Source: Clostridia bacterium (GTDB lineage: Bacteria > Bacillota > Clostridia > Oscillospirales > CAG-272). From it: 64,000 bases of DNA. The DNA is taken from assembly GCA_017482355.1 (NCBI GenBank), contig JAFUNJ010000009.1, forward strand, positions 62,001 through 126,000, given 5' to 3'. Of the stretch, positions 33,459 to 42,059 are shown piece after piece. Numbering within the stretch: position 1 is the stretch's first letter; each line of letters opens with the position of its first letter. The notes under the pieces were generated by a model. The model had not been told where the DNA came from. It saw nothing but the letters and a program-made list of their open reading frames with translations, and ran no database searches. The translations under genes were made by a program, and so were the position numbers.

Positions 33459-33509
33459 ACCATAAACCTAAAGTAGTGTATTGACAATACACCAAATATG
33501 GTGCATAAT
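33459..33509. promoter_or_regulatory. Divergent promoters sharing a palindromic operator
   Basis: GTGTATT-GAC-AATACAC (33476-33492) contains the plus-strand -35 TTGACA (33481-33486, with CATAAT at 33504-33509 after 17 bp). It also contains the minus-strand -35 TTGTCA (33482-33487, with TATGGT at 33459-33464 after 17 bp). A second palindrome, CACCA-AATA-TGGTG (33490-33503), fills the plus-strand spacer. Confidence 0.7.
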
Positions 33510-33550
33510 GTTGTAAATACGGCTTTGCCGAAAAGAAAGGATTTTTTAAA

Positions 33551-34039
33551 ATGAAAAGACTATTGATACTAATTTTGGCGGCACTTATGTGCATTTCGAT
33601 CGCATCGTGTTCTTCAAAAGAGTCTGAGCCCGATCTCGGTGGTGCAGTGCTGGAGGGATATGAAGATGTTCCGTTCAGAAAGCTGATAAGGGACTTATGC
33701 GAAGAAGCAGACGAACGGGCGAAAAATTACGGAGATGAAGACTGTGGGGTCACTTGTAAATTCTCGAACGGATGGAACACAAAGAAACTCGACCAACGAG
33801 ATTACGTAGGCGCTAAGCAAGCGGCGGTTACTTGTTCTATTACTTCGAAGACAAAAATGCTTGATGTTTCCTATACGTCGATAATGGACTTTTATCTCGT
33901 TCACGATCTCGAATCAAATACTCTGGAGTTAATTGGATGCAGAAATTACTATAATGAAGGGGGAAAAGAGGAAGAACGGTTTGGCGATAGCTATTATGCG
34001 TGGGATATATTAGGAGACATTTTGCCATCCGATCGCTAA
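33551..34039 (+). CDS. Small lipoprotein, XRE-controlled (162 aa)
   Basis: Lipobox ISIASC with lipid-attached Cys20; Ser-rich linker SSKESEP. The mature part is charged with several Cys residues (LCEEADER, DCGVTCKF, VTCSI, IGCRNYY), possibly disulfide-bonded. Not recognised as a known family. It has a strong promoter that overlaps the presumed XRE operator and is a single-gene unit with its own terminator. A small exported protein under a dedicated repressor suggests conditional expression; its role is unknown. Confidence 0.7.
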   Translation: MKRLLILILAALMCISIASCSSKESEPDLGGAVLEGYEDVPFRKLIRDLCEEADERAKNYGDEDCGVTCKFSNGWNTKKLDQRDYVGAKQAAVTCSITSKTKMLDVSYTSIMDFYLVHDLESNTLELIGCRNYYNEGGKEEERFGDSYYAWDILGDILPSDR

Positions 34040-34092
34040 CATGACTGATTAATTGTTTTACCCGAACACATAGAAATGTACAGAGTATAAAG

Positions 34093-34123
34093 AAAACAGC
34101 TCCGTTTTTCGGAGCTGTTTTTT
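34093..34123 (+). terminator. Terminator after the lipoprotein, also facing the TspO gene end
   Basis: AAAACAGCTCCG, loop TTTTT, CGGAGCTGTTTTTT. The minus-strand TspO stop lies at 34125, so the hairpin can serve both convergent genes. Confidence 0.9.
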
Positions 34124-34124
34124 G

Positions 34125-34592
34125 TCAATTCAAAAGAAAAATGCCGAAATTAAGATACCCTGCGAATATTATCCAAAGAATATAGGGAATAAAGAGAAGC
34201 CCTGCGCGGCGGTCGATTTGGTAGAAGAGATAAGCGTTCGCGATCACGAGGGCGAGTAGCGCGACAAGCCAGATGAAGGCGAAAAGATACGCTTCAAAAT
34301 TGAAGAATATGATCGACCACATGAAGTTGAAGAATAGCTGAACGCCGTAGACGGTGAGCGCGGTCTTCGACCTTGCCGGCTTGCCCGATTCGGTGATAAG
34401 GTAGGACGAGATTCCCATGAGAATGTATAGTATAGACCAAACGACAGGGAACAGCCATCCGGGCGGCGAAAGCGGCGGCTTGTTGAGCGACGCGAAGGAC
34501 TCCATGCTTCCCATACTAATGAGCGCCGAAAGTGCGCCGACGCCGAGTGGGATCGCGATATTTATTATAAGCTTTTTGAAATCTATCTTCAA
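34125..34592 (-). CDS. TspO/MBR family tryptophan-rich protein
   Basis: 155 aa, five membrane helices. The TspO signature KPPLSPPGWLFPVVWSILY (about residue 35), NFMWSIIFF and the C-terminal IPYILWIIFAGYLNFGI are clear. Members bind tetrapyrroles and cholesterol-like ligands; bacterial TspO is tied to porphyrin handling and stress. Start: TTG at 34592 preceded by GGAGGTGA is preferred over a GTG lying inside that ribosome site. The ribosome site is buried in the hairpin at 34596-34636, so translation from read-through mRNA should be weak. Confidence 0.88.
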   Translation of the reverse strand: MKIDFKKLIINIAIPLGVGALSALISMGSMESFASLNKPPLSPPGWLFPVVWSILYILMGISSYLITESGKPARSKTALTVYGVQLFFNFMWSIIFFNFEAYLFAFIWLVALLALVIANAYLFYQIDRRAGLLFIPYILWIIFAGYLNFGIFLLN

Positions 34593-34595
34593 AAA

Positions 34596-34636
34596 AATCA
34601 CCTCCGTATTGATAAGGTATTCAAACGGAGGTGATT
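34596..34636 (-). terminator. Terminator-like hairpin that contains the TspO ribosome binding site
   Basis: On the minus strand AATCACCTCCGT, 17-nt loop, ACGGAGGTGATT followed by TTTTT: a perfect 12-bp stem just after the glycosyltransferase stop (34641). The 3' arm holds GGAGGTGA, the Shine-Dalgarno of the next gene. A TATAAT (minus, 34634-34639) lies at the 5' arm. Confidence 0.75.
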
Positions 34637-34640
34637 ATAT

Positions 34641-35513
34641 TCATTTTTTGACCTGCTCGGCTATAAGCTCCATTGCCTTACGGTCGAGGTCGATATCGAA
34701 CTTTCTTGCGTAGAGATTTTCGGAGCGGAGAAGCATCGGCACGTCCTCGCTTCGGAATGTGTAAGGACCGCCGCGTGTCCAGTCTATCTCGCGAAGACAC
34801 CTGCCCGTTACGGTGTCGCGGTATGGCGACGCCATTGCGACGCTCTGCAAAAATACCTCGTCGGCGCAGTGCGAACAGTAGAACTGTTTTTTGATAAGCT
34901 TCTTTTGGGTTAATACGTACTGTATCATTTCGTCGGTCACGCTTATCCAGTTTGCGCCCTTGTAAAGCGGAATTATCTCCTTACGCTTCATTCCGAGCTT
35001 CATTTGAAGCGAGATCAGACGCTCCTGAAGACCGCGCAGACGGCACATAAACGGATCATAGCTTCTGCCGATTATATTCTGAAAAAGATGACGCCAGTCT
35101 ACTCTTCTCGTAAATTCGCGGTTTGAAAGAGCTTTTTGGTCGAGGTTTATGAAATTCTTCCCTGTGTGTTCCTTGAAAAACGAGTGTATATAATCCTGCG
35201 TTTTGATCGGAAGGTCTATTCCCGACAGCAGATGATAATACGCATAGTGCTTCTCACCCGCGCTCTCAAACAGACGCAGCTCGCACTTTATCATACTGTC
35301 GCCGCCCCATATGACCGACATCGGCTTGACATAAAACAGCCCCGCGTTCTTCGTTTTAATTGAAGAACGGTCAAAGTCCTTCGCTTTTTTGTCAATATGA
35401 AGATAAATATCGTTTCTTTCGTCGTCAAGCAGGTCGACAAGCACGGCAAGCTGGTCGAATTTATTATGCGCCATTATGAGATAGGCGTGTTTTTTGTTTT
35501 CTTCAATCGGCAT
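34641..35513 (-). CDS. Core-2/I-branching-type glycosyltransferase (GT14-like)
   Basis: 290 aa. KHAYLIMAHNKFDQLAVLVDLLDDERNDIYLHIDKK at the N-terminus, SVIWGGDSMIKCELRLFESA, YYHLLSGIDLPIKT, GANWISVTDEMIQYVLT and HCADEVFLQSV match the Branch (pfam02485) family, which in bacteria transfers xylose or N-acetylglucosamine-type sugars to polysaccharides. Cytoplasmic or membrane-peripheral. The ATG at 35513 follows CAGGAGGTG; upstream codons overlap the promoter. It ends five bases before the TspO leader hairpin. Confidence 0.85.
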   Translation of the reverse strand: MPIEENKKHAYLIMAHNKFDQLAVLVDLLDDERNDIYLHIDKKAKDFDRSSIKTKNAGLFYVKPMSVIWGGDSMIKCELRLFESAGEKHYAYYHLLSGIDLPIKTQDYIHSFFKEHTGKNFINLDQKALSNREFTRRVDWRHLFQNIIGRSYDPFMCRLRGLQERLISLQMKLGMKRKEIIPLYKGANWISVTDEMIQYVLTQKKLIKKQFYCSHCADEVFLQSVAMASPYRDTVTGRCLREIDWTRGGPYTFRSEDVPMLLRSENLYARKFDIDLDRKAMELIAEQVKK

Positions 35514-35543
35514 ACCGCACCTCCTGCTTCGATTTATGACTGA

Positions 35544-35572
35544 ATTATACCACAATACGGAAATAAATACAA
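35544..35572 (-). promoter_or_regulatory. Sigma-A promoter of the GT14-like gene
   Basis: Minus strand TTGTAT (35567-35572), 17 bp, TATAAT (35544-35549), about 30 bp before the ATG. Confidence 0.75.
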
Positions 35573-35580
35573 GATAAAAC

Positions 35581-36342
35581 TTATTTCGTGTTTATATGCG
35601 TTTTCGGATATGTGCTCAAAAACTGCGTCGGGGTGATACCCTCGTGGTACTTGAAGTATTTGAGAAAATATTTGTAATCGGAAAATCCCGCTTCGCAGGA
35701 AACGTCGGTCAGGGTTTTTCCGCCTGTCAGAAGAAGCTGTTTTATATACGTCATCTTGACGGAGTCGATGTATTCCTTCAAGGGCTTTCCGCAGCTTGCC
35801 TTGAATGCTCTGCTCAAGTAATCGGCGTTGTAGCCGAAATGCGCAGCGACCTGTTCGGCTTTTATTACCGTATCGCGGTTGGCATTTATCCAAGCCGCAA
35901 TCTCCGAAACCGTGGGGCTTCTCACATCGCTTACCTGCGGCGAAAAGCATTCTATCAGAATGAGCCGTGTAAGATAATCCATCGCTTCCGTCGGACGGTT
36001 TTCCGCGCGGTAGTGAACGAGCTGCTTGAAGAGGAGCGGCAGGTCGTACGAATCCTTCATATTCCGAAGCTTAAGGGCAGGGTCGGGCTTCGGCGCGTTT
36101 TTAAAGTGTACCCAGAAAAATGAGGTATTCGAGCTTGGAAAGTGACCGTAGTGGCGAAGCCCCTGTTCGAGCAGAAGAACGTCGTTTTCCTTGAGCTCGT
36201 ATTCCTTTCCGTCTTCGGTTAAATAGACCCGCCCCTTGATGACGAAGATTATTTCGTGCGAATCTATAACTCGGTCGGGATGTATCCATTCGCCGTGTGA
36301 TACGAATTTTCCCGCTCCGCAGTAGGTTGCGTTTTCATACAT
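35581..36342 (-). CDS. AraC-family transcriptional regulator (cupin sensor)
   Basis: 253 aa. N-terminal AraC-type cupin (about residues 1-130) with GEWIHPDRVIDSHEIIFVIKG and LKENDVLLLEQGLRHYG; C-terminal double helix-turn-helix (about 150-250) with VAAHFGYNADYLSRAFKASCG and SCEAGFSDYKYFLKYFKYHEG followed by TPTQF. It is divergent from the GH127 gene, so it most likely activates that gene in response to an arabinose-containing sugar. The promoters of the two genes are interleaved at about 36361-36407. Confidence 0.92.
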   Translation of the reverse strand: MYENATYCGAGKFVSHGEWIHPDRVIDSHEIIFVIKGRVYLTEDGKEYELKENDVLLLEQGLRHYGHFPSSNTSFFWVHFKNAPKPDPALKLRNMKDSYDLPLLFKQLVHYRAENRPTEAMDYLTRLILIECFSPQVSDVRSPTVSEIAAWINANRDTVIKAEQVAAHFGYNADYLSRAFKASCGKPLKEYIDSVKMTYIKQLLLTGGKTLTDVSCEAGFSDYKYFLKYFKYHEGITPTQFLSTYPKTHINTK

Positions 36343-36378
36343 AGTCGGATTTTAACCCCTATTATACAGATTTTGCCG

Positions 36379-36407
36379 TTGAAATCGGTTTTTGGATACT
36401 ATACAAT
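36379..36407 (+). promoter_or_regulatory. Promoter of the GH127 gene
   Basis: TTGAAA, 17 bp, TACAAT. A minus-strand TATAAT (36361-36366) without a good -35, for the AraC gene, lies just upstream. Confidence 0.55.
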
Positions 36408-36461
36408 AATTATAGGAAAAACTCCGCAATTTGTCAATACAACTATTTGGAGGAGATAATA

Positions 36462-38249
36462 ATGAAAAATTTAAGCTTCGAAAATGTAAAGATCAAGGAC
36501 GGATTTTGGAGATTTTATATGGATCTCAATCGCTCGTCCGTCGTGAAGAACGTCTACGACCGCTTCAAGGAAACGGGACGCTTCGATGCGCTCAAATGCA
36601 ACTGGCGCGAAGGAATGCCGAATAAGCCGCATATTTTTTGGGATTCCGATGTCGTAAAATGGATCGAGGGCGTCGCTTATATGATTAAAGAAGCCCCCGC
36701 CCCCGAATGGGAGAAGCTCGTTGACGGGATGATAGACGACATCGCGGCAAATCAGCGCACAGACGGATATTTTAACTCCTATTTTCTCTCGGTCGAGCCG
36801 TCGAAGATATTTACCGATCGCGATTGGCACGAGCTTTACTGCCTCGGACACAGTATCGAGGCGGCGATAGCGTACCACAAGGCGACGGGTAAGGATAAAT
36901 TTCTTAACTGCGTGCTTAAAAATATTGATATGGTCTACCGCGTGTTCGTTGAGGAGGGGAGCGCAGCGTTCGTTACACCCGGTCACGAGGAGATCGAGCT
37001 TGCGCTTCTTAAGCTCTATAACTATCTCGGAAACGAAAAGCATCTTTCTCTTGCAAAATTCTTTATCGACCAAAGAGGAAACAACGATAAGGAAGCAAAG
37101 TGGAGTCAGATACAGTCCGACGTTCCGCTCCGCGAGGCGAGCGAGGCGGTCGGACATTCCGTCCGCGCGTGCTATCTCTACACCGCGATGAAGATGCTTG
37201 CAAACGTTGACGGTGACAAGGAGCTTTCCGACGCCTGCGACAGATTGTTTGATGATATTGTAAACCGCAAGATGGCAATAACGGGCGGTGTCGGCTCCGA
37301 TCACGGAGGAGAGAGGTTCTCGTATGCCTACGACCTTCCGAACAGCGATACCTATAATGAGACCTGCGCCGCTATCGCGCTTGCGCTTTTTGCAAACGCG
37401 ATGCAGGAGGGCAAGGTCAACGGCTGTTACGGAGACGTTATCGAGCGCGTACTGTATAACGGCTTTATTTCGGGACTTTCTCTCGACGGTGAAAAATTCT
37501 TCTATACGAATCCCCTTGAAATCGACAGGAAAAAGTATTCGCGCAGCACCTATCAGCCGATATGTCAGAGAGTCAAGGTGTTCAGTTGCTCCTGCTGTCC
37601 GCCCAACGTCGTAAGAGTGCTTGCTTCGATACCGAGATATATGTATACCCTTGACGGCGATAATATCTACTGTCATCAGTATGCACAGAGCGAGGCGAAG
37701 CTCGTTATCGGCGGTGGGGACGCGGTCATTAAGCAGACGACGAATTATCCCTGCGACGGAAATATAACGATCGAATACGAGGGAGAGCCGACGACCCTTT
37801 ACGTCAGGATCCCCGAATGGTGCGTTGAATACAAGGGCGAAAGAGAAAACGGTTACGCTCGTTTTGACCTTGTCGGCGGTGACAGGATAACGGTCGAGCT
37901 TCCGATGGAGGTCCATTTTATCGAGGCGAATCCCTGCGTTCAGGACAACTCGGGCAGATACGCCGTTCAGCGCGGACCGATCGTCTATTGCTTGGAGGAG
38001 CTTGACAACGGAGAAAATCTCCGCGATATTACGCTCATTGAAAACGGAAATATTGAGGTCAAGGCAGAGGACGGAATTCCCGCGCCCGTAATTTACCTTG
38101 ATGCTTGCCGCCGTCCCGCGAGTGAGCGTCTGTATTCGCTGAAAAACGGCAATTCCGTTCATTTCAGAGCGCGCCTTATCCCTTATTTTGCATTTGCGAA
38201 CAGGGAAGAGAGCGATATGCTCGTCTGGGCGATGGCGAAGCGATCCTGA
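36462..38249 (+). CDS. GH127 beta-L-arabinofuranosidase-like glycoside hydrolase (DUF1680)
   Basis: 595 aa, no signal peptide, so acts on imported oligosaccharides. An alpha/alpha-barrel with WDSDVVKWIEG, DGYFNSYF, HELYCLGHSIEAAIAY, VGHSVRACYLYTAM and NETCAAIA is followed by the zinc/cysteine catalytic cluster FSCSCCPPNVVR (about residue 385) and two beta domains with VQRGPIVYCLE. Bifidobacterium HypBA1, the reference enzyme, uses a Cys nucleophile near this cluster to release L-arabinofuranose. ATG after TTGGAGGAG. Family also includes 3-C-carboxy-arabinofuranosidases, so the sugar is not certain. Divergent from an AraC gene. Confidence 0.9.
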   Translation: MKNLSFENVKIKDGFWRFYMDLNRSSVVKNVYDRFKETGRFDALKCNWREGMPNKPHIFWDSDVVKWIEGVAYMIKEAPAPEWEKLVDGMIDDIAANQRTDGYFNSYFLSVEPSKIFTDRDWHELYCLGHSIEAAIAYHKATGKDKFLNCVLKNIDMVYRVFVEEGSAAFVTPGHEEIELALLKLYNYLGNEKHLSLAKFFIDQRGNNDKEAKWSQIQSDVPLREASEAVGHSVRACYLYTAMKMLANVDGDKELSDACDRLFDDIVNRKMAITGGVGSDHGGERFSYAYDLPNSDTYNETCAAIALALFANAMQEGKVNGCYGDVIERVLYNGFISGLSLDGEKFFYTNPLEIDRKKYSRSTYQPICQRVKVFSCSCCPPNVVRVLASIPRYMYTLDGDNIYCHQYAQSEAKLVIGGGDAVIKQTTNYPCDGNITIEYEGEPTTLYVRIPEWCVEYKGERENGYARFDLVGGDRITVELPMEVHFIEANPCVQDNSGRYAVQRGPIVYCLEELDNGENLRDITLIENGNIEVKAEDGIPAPVIYLDACRRPASERLYSLKNGNSVHFRARLIPYFAFANREESDMLVWAMAKRS

Positions 38250-38421
38250 ATAAAACCGTTGTGAAATTGCTATTGACAATATTACTTTCGAAAACTATCA
38301 AAAAGTCCTATTTACAATGTTTTTTCGGCTTTTATAGTAATTGAATTTAATTTACGCTTGTAATAGAATATAACTGTGAGATGATTATGATGTTCTTATA
38401 GACAAAATTGGGAGAAACGCT

Positions 38422-40038
38422 ATGAAAAAGCTTTTTACTGTTTTCCTTTCGCTTTGCGCTGTTCTTTCGCTTGCCTCCTGCGGCGGCGGAAAAAAGGATT
38501 CGGATAATGAAGAGGAGGTGCCTGTGAATATGAAGGCATGGACTATGCACAGCTTTGAAAAAACGGTCGTCAACGCCGCCCCGACGGGGGATATGTCGAC
38601 CGAATACACCGTCTATCTTGCCAAGGGTGAGACAGAGGGATGTCAGGTTGCGGTTTATTCCGACACGGAGATCAAAAATGTATCTCTCAGGCGCAAGTCG
38701 GGCGAGACAGACCTTATCAAGCCCGCAACGTTCTCGATGGACAAAACGCAAAAGGTCGGCAAAAAGCAATATACAGACGCTCTTATTCCGTATGGTGGCA
38801 AACGTCTTACCGTTGAACCGAAGGTCATTCTTCCTTTCATGATAGAGTTCACGACCGATGAAAATACCCCTGCGGGCGATTACGAGTACGTATACGAGCT
38901 TAAGGATAAAGACAATAACGTTTATGCCACCTTCAACATAACCGTTCACGTTTGGGATTTTGAAATTCCGAAGGAAAAGACCTTCGCGACTGCCATAGGT
39001 CTTCATCATAAATTTATCGGCTATTATAAAGGGACATACAAGGACTGGTATGATACGCTGCTTGATCATAATATGAGCGCCGTCAATCTTCCCTATGACA
39101 TTCTCGATCCCCGAGCAGACGCATATATGTCCGATCCACGCGTTACCTCCTTCCGCCTCCCGTATCCGGAAAACGAGGACGGTACCATTAACGAAGAAAA
39201 GCTTCTCGAATATTACAACAAGCTCTTAACAAACGCAGTGTGGCTTAAAAAGGCGTACCTTTATCCGCTTGACGAGCCGCATACCGAGGAACAGCTTGCG
39301 GAGCTAAAGGAATGGGAAAAGAAGTTCAGAGAGCTTTGCCCTAAGCTTGAGATAGTGTCGCCCTTCTACACTAATATACAGATAGGTACTGAAAAGAGAG
39401 ACCAGACAGACTTTATGGAGGAATTTACCGACCTCTGGTGTCCTAAGCTCTGCCTCTGGGACGATGAAAGATCGTACGGCGATTTCCTCAACTACACTCC
39501 GAGCAAGACCTTCCACGAGAGAATGGACGAGCAGATCGCTAAGGGTGACAGAATGTGGGCTTACGTCTGCAACGACCCCAATAATCCCTATGCTCAGTTG
39601 TTCCTTGACACGGATGGCGTAGTTCAGCGTCTTATGTTCTGGCAGATATATCAGAGAGATATAAAGGGCTTCCTCTATTGGTCATCGTGTTGGTATGCCA
39701 CCGATAATGACGGAAATATACAGGATCCTTGGGAAAACGCGAAGTCTATAGTAGACGGCGACGGAAAGATTATTTACGGCGAGGGCTGGTTCCTTTATCC
39801 CGGTTCGCCGGTCGGATACGGCGGCGCATGTCCGTCTATTCGCGCGAAGATAATTCGCGACGGTATTGACGATATCGAGATGTTTTACCTTGCAGAAAAA
39901 TATCTTGACAAGGAATGGATAGTCGAAAAGACCAAGGAAGGCACGCCTACTCTTACCGAGTATACAAACAGCGACAAATACGCCTCTCTCCGTATCGAGA
40001 TCGGTAACGCTCTTGAAGCGGCAATAAATAATAAATAA
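38422..40038 (+). CDS. DUF4091 (GH123-like) lipoprotein, probable secreted glycoside hydrolase
   Basis: 538 aa. Lipobox LSLASC gives lipid-attached Cys20, followed by a Gly/Asp-rich linker. The N-terminal beta domain (about 40-180) is followed by a TIM-barrel-like region with ATAIGLHHKFIGYY, KKAYLYPLDEPHTEEQL (Asp-Glu pair as in GH123 beta-N-acetylgalactosaminidases), LWCPKLCLWDDE and the C-terminal DUF4091 block SIRAKIIRDGIDDIEMFYL. Cell-surface enzyme; the actual sugar is unknown. The 172-bp gap upstream has several AT-rich promoter-like hexamers but no clear choice. A gene of similar type begins at 63346. Confidence 0.82.
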   Translation: MKKLFTVFLSLCAVLSLASCGGGKKDSDNEEEVPVNMKAWTMHSFEKTVVNAAPTGDMSTEYTVYLAKGETEGCQVAVYSDTEIKNVSLRRKSGETDLIKPATFSMDKTQKVGKKQYTDALIPYGGKRLTVEPKVILPFMIEFTTDENTPAGDYEYVYELKDKDNNVYATFNITVHVWDFEIPKEKTFATAIGLHHKFIGYYKGTYKDWYDTLLDHNMSAVNLPYDILDPRADAYMSDPRVTSFRLPYPENEDGTINEEKLLEYYNKLLTNAVWLKKAYLYPLDEPHTEEQLAELKEWEKKFRELCPKLEIVSPFYTNIQIGTEKRDQTDFMEEFTDLWCPKLCLWDDERSYGDFLNYTPSKTFHERMDEQIAKGDRMWAYVCNDPNNPYAQLFLDTDGVVQRLMFWQIYQRDIKGFLYWSSCWYATDNDGNIQDPWENAKSIVDGDGKIIYGEGWFLYPGSPVGYGGACPSIRAKIIRDGIDDIEMFYLAEKYLDKEWIVEKTKEGTPTLTEYTNSDKYASLRIEIGNALEAAINNK

Positions 40039-40041
40039 ACG

Positions 40042-40072
40042 AAAACCGAGGTGAGATCACCTCGGTTTTTTT
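40042..40072. terminator. Shared terminator of convergent genes
   Basis: AAAACCGAGGTGA, loop, TCACCTCGGTTTTTTT. The stop codon of the minus-strand AraC gene lies inside the stem. Confidence 0.9.
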
Positions 40073-40899
40073 ATTTCGTTCGGGGAGACGCCGAAACGGT
40101 TTTTAAAGGCGCGGCTGAAGGCGTAGATCGATGAAAAGCCGAGCTTTTCAGAAACCTCCGATACCGTTGATCGCTTCAGCATTTCTTTCGCGGTCTGCAT
40201 CCGTTTTTCGTTTCTGTATTTCATTATTCCGATTCCGTAACGGCTGCCGAAGCAGTGGTCGAGGTAGCATTTGCTGTAACTGAAATGTTTTGCAAGATCG
40301 TCAAGCTTAGCACTCAGTCCCTGTCCTGCGTCGATGTAATCCTTGACCTGCGCTTCAATGGGGAAAAAGCGGGTTTCCTTTTCAAATACGTTTCGGAAAT
40401 TATCGTTTATGAGCATCTCGATAAGCCGTATCAGCTCCGCCTTTTTTGAAAGCGCAGACGTTTCGGAGCTTATAATTTTATAAAACAGCTTCAGCGCCTT
40501 TTGCTTTTCGGAGAATGATACTAACGGGTTTTCGGGACTTTCGGAAAACACGTCCTCACGAATCCAGCTCTTTTCCTCGTCAGTCAAGGCGGGAAGGTCC
40601 TTGAATGAAACGGGAACTCTTGCGCTGTTTTCGGTATGGGTAATATCGAAATGAATATGCGGTTGAATGAGGTCGGATTCGATGTTCGAAAAGCTGTGCG
40701 GTATTCCGGGGCGGATGAAAATAAACTGTCCCGCCTCGCAGTGAAGGTACGTTCCGTTATAGGTGAGCGTGAAGGAGCCGCTTGAAAGGTATATCAGCTC
40801 GTAATCGAAAATTATTCTGCGCTTTATGCCGCCCCCTGCGGGCATGACCGAATTCATTGCCACTCTTACGTACGGGTTGATCTGTGACTGATCTAACAT
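40057..40899 (-). CDS. AraC-family transcriptional regulator (second)
   Basis: 280 aa. Cupin-like sensor domain (about 1-150) with GGGIKRRIIFDYELIYLSSG, CEAGQFIFIRPGIPHSF and HIHFDIT; C-terminal HTH pair (about 185-280) with KLDDLAKHFSYSKCYLDHCFG and EVSEKLGFSSIYAFSRAFKNRFG followed by SPNEIKK. Divergent from the GH172-araB-fucI operon, which it presumably activates; the inducer would be a pentose or its oligosaccharide. A consensus promoter lies in the shared intergenic region. Confidence 0.92.
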   Translation of the reverse strand: MLDQSQINPYVRVAMNSVMPAGGGIKRRIIFDYELIYLSSGSFTLTYNGTYLHCEAGQFIFIRPGIPHSFSNIESDLIQPHIHFDITHTENSARVPVSFKDLPALTDEEKSWIREDVFSESPENPLVSFSEKQKALKLFYKIISSETSALSKKAELIRLIEMLINDNFRNVFEKETRFFPIEAQVKDYIDAGQGLSAKLDDLAKHFSYSKCYLDHCFGSRYGIGIMKYRNEKRMQTAKEMLKRSTVSEVSEKLGFSSIYAFSRAFKNRFGVSPNEIKKPR

Positions 40900-40948
40900 A
40901 TTATCCTCCGAAAGAAATGTTAAATAAAAGGCAAGGATTGCTATTCAT

Positions 40949-40977
40949 ATAATAGATGATTTTCGATAAAATGTCAA
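40949..40977 (-). promoter_or_regulatory. Promoter of the second AraC gene
   Basis: Minus strand TTGACA (40972-40977), 17 bp, TATTAT (40949-40954). The divergent GH172 gene lacks a comparable promoter, in line with activator dependence. Confidence 0.78.
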
Positions 40978-41003
40978 TATGGAAAAAATTTCGGAGGCAC
41001 AAA

Positions 41004-42059
41004 ATGTTAAGTAACCTTACGATCAAAAAGAATATAACGACCTTTTCCGTCTCGCCCGAAAATCTGACGGGCGAAAAAGGCAAGGGCGGAATGGCAAAGG
41101 AGGGAAGCGCCTCTCTTGCGTCGCGCGAGCTCGGACAGGGGTGGAAGGTAAATCCTTTTCTGATGCTTCAGCCGAAAACGAGGACTGTTCTTGCCGATAT
41201 AAAGGGTCAGGGCGCGATAAAGCACATCTGGCTTACCGACAGCGCAAAGGCAGGACGCCTTCTTATACTCCGCATTTATTTTGACGGTCACGAAAACCCT
41301 GCCGTTGAAGCGCCGATATCCGATTTCTTCGCTAACGCCGATTATCTCGAATACCGTCAGCTTTCGAGTATTGCTATGTGCGTAAATCCGAAAAGGGGAC
41401 TGAACTGCTATTTCGAGATGCCGTATTTTGAGGGCTTTAAGATCGAGGTCGAAAATATCGGTTCCGACGAATGTCAGATATATTATCAGATCGATTGCGA
41501 GGAAAAGGTGCTTGACCCCGAAACGCTTTATTTCCACGCACAGTTCAGACGCGTAAATCCGCTTCCGTATAAAGAGCCGTACGTTATCCTCGATAATATC
41601 AAGGGCAACGGTCATTACGTCGGCACCTATATGCATTGGGGCGTAAAGAGCAACCGTTGGTGGGGCGAGGGCGAGATCAAGTTCTATATCGACGGCGACA
41701 GGGAATTCCCGACGGTATGCGGAACGGGAACCGAGGACTATTTCTGCGGAGCGTACAATTTCGACGTAAACGGTCAGTATGTCGAGTACACCACGCCTTA
41801 CGCGGGAATGTATAAGGTCGGCAGCACCGATCGGCTCTACAGATCACAGCTTTATTTCGATATGTACCGTTGGCACATTACAGATCCGATCTATTTTAAG
41901 GAAGACCTTAAGGTGACGATACAAGCACTTGGCTGGAGAAGTGAGCAGAGATATATGCCGCTTCAGGACGATATCTCGTCGGTCGCATATTGGTACTCCG
42001 ATACCCTTGACGACGTTTATCCCGAGTTCCCGACGAAGGACGAATTGGAGATAATATAA
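41004..42059 (+). CDS. GH172 (DUF2961) glycoside hydrolase, probable D-arabinofuranosidase/D-fructofuranosidase type
   Basis: 351 aa from the ATG after TCGGAGG; earlier in-frame ATGs overlap the AraC promoter. No signal peptide. Double jelly-roll family: QPKTRTVLADIKGQGAIKHIW, then LRIYFDGHENPAVEAPISDFF (about residue 92), YFEMPYFEGFKIEVEN, HWGVKSNRWWGEGEIKFYIDGD, and the catalytic Glu region CGTGTEDYFCGAYNF (about 245). Characterised GH172 enzymes act on alpha-D-fructofuranose (difructose anhydride) and alpha-D-arabinofuranose. Its stop overlaps the ribulokinase start (TAATG), so the released sugar is probably a pentose that goes through the two following enzymes. Confidence 0.88.
   Translation: MLSNLTIKKNITTFSVSPENLTGEKGKGGMAKEGSASLASRELGQGWKVNPFLMLQPKTRTVLADIKGQGAIKHIWLTDSAKAGRLLILRIYFDGHENPAVEAPISDFFANADYLEYRQLSSIAMCVNPKRGLNCYFEMPYFEGFKIEVENIGSDECQIYYQIDCEEKVLDPETLYFHAQFRRVNPLPYKEPYVILDNIKGNGHYVGTYMHWGVKSNRWWGEGEIKFYIDGDREFPTVCGTGTEDYFCGAYNFDVNGQYVEYTTPYAGMYKVGSTDRLYRSQLYFDMYRWHITDPIYFKEDLKVTIQALGWRSEQRYMPLQDDISSVAYWYSDTLDDVYPEFPTKDELEII

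Noticed and set aside
36471-38279. Very long open frame (602 codons) on the minus strand over the GH127 gene
   Set aside because: It mirrors the codon structure of the GH127 gene, which has catalytic motifs and a ribosome site; the antisense product has no recognisable domain.
40908-40922. TTTAACATTTC on the minus strand in the leader of the second AraC gene, similar to the stress-promoter box
   Set aside because: It lies downstream of a consensus -10, not upstream, and the flanking bases shared by P1 and P2 are absent; likely chance.
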